From contig NC_064619.1 of NCBI RefSeq assembly GCF_023898315.1, positions 304,148,150-304,212,149 of the forward strand: a DNA stretch of 64,000 nt, read 5' to 3'. The translations under genes were made by a program, and so were the position numbers. The stretch comes from Schistocerca nitens (taxonomy: Eukaryota; Arthropoda; Insecta; Orthoptera; Acrididae). The notes below the pieces were generated by a model. That model saw only the letters and a list, made by a program, of their open reading frames with translations. It was not told the origin of the DNA and did no database searches. How positions within the stretch are numbered: position 1 is the first letter of the stretch; each line of letters opens with the position of its first letter. Positions 63,927 to 64,000 of the stretch are shown here, piece after piece.

Positions 63927-64000
63927 GGGAAGATCAGTTTGGATTCCGTAGAAATGTTGGAACACGTGAGGCAATACTGACCCTACGACTTATTTTAGAA
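63927..64000 (+). mobile_element. RTE-like LINE copy 4, 5'-truncated, running off the window
   Basis: The last 70 bases encode EDQFGFRRNVGTREAILTLR, almost identical to residues 160-180 of the RT frame in copy 1 (5631-6503). The copy therefore starts inside the RT and continues beyond 64000 on the plus strand. Similarity begins near 63927, after CCGAGCTCGG. Confidence 0.88.

Noticed and set aside
1-64000. CRISPR arrays, bacterial operons or phage genes
   Set aside because: No spaced short repeats or prokaryotic gene organisation; everything fits eukaryotic repeats.

Overview
KIND OF ORGANISM. The window reads as repeat-dominated nuclear DNA of a large-genome insect, most probably an orthopteran (locust or grasshopper type). 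The reasons are the density of LINE, SINE and DNA-transposon copies, a tRNA-derived SINE family that recurs five times with clean target-site duplications (TSDs), and the absence of any convincing single-copy host gene. The species call rests on general knowledge of such genomes, not on a host gene seen here. No bacterial, organellar or CRISPR-like signal is present.

LAYOUT. 1-3.2 kb: plain AT-rich DNA, then a decayed hAT (DUF659 type) transposase on the minus strand. 3.3-9.0 kb: a SINE, then LINE A (SGNH-esterase ORF1, APE endonuclease, RT) split in its endonuclease by a 5'-truncated RTE-like LINE with a 13-bp TSD. 9.0-12.8 kb: a Dong/R4-type LINE with a restriction-like endonuclease, sitting between two (ATT)n tracts. 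13.0-20.3 kb: SINE2 with a fold-back, three gypsy fossils, two RTE-like fragments, and a broken ORF of an uncharacterised family. 20.3-24.6 kb: LINE E1, which begins with tandem 5' monomers. 25-31.2 kb: a decayed RTE-like LINE holding an almost intact 5.2-kb I-clade LINE (LINE D). 31.2-36.9 kb: LINE F, split by LINE E2. 36.9-44.2 kb: mariner and Tc1 remnants, tandem SINE2 copies, and a Penelope-like element nested in a Tc1 copy. 44.2-52.4 kb: a pogo-like transposon with about 575-bp inverted repeats, which also contains a SINE, a LINE tail and LINE E3. 53.3-56.5 kb: a MADF-BESS gene and a PIF/Harbinger transposase on opposite strands whose exons interleave. 57-59 kb: SINE, G-run and a young tandem duplication. 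59.9-61.6 kb: a mariner element with TA target sites and TIRs, containing a 5S-rRNA/tRNA chimeric SINE. 63.2-64 kb: a deleted mariner, then the start of another RTE-like LINE running off the end.

HOW THE PARTS RELATE. The strongest signals are relations between elements. SINE1 and LINE D share a 3' hairpin with the same loop and compensated stem, which suggests LINE D supplies the machinery for SINE1. LINE D and the Dong-type LINE belong to different clades but share a structured 5' terminal motif. The three E-family LINEs carry three unrelated sets of 5' repeats, clear tandem monomers in two and a short direct repeat in the third. Nesting order gives relative ages: LINE D, E2, E3 and the SINE1 copies are late; hAT, Tc1, LINE F and LINE A are old.
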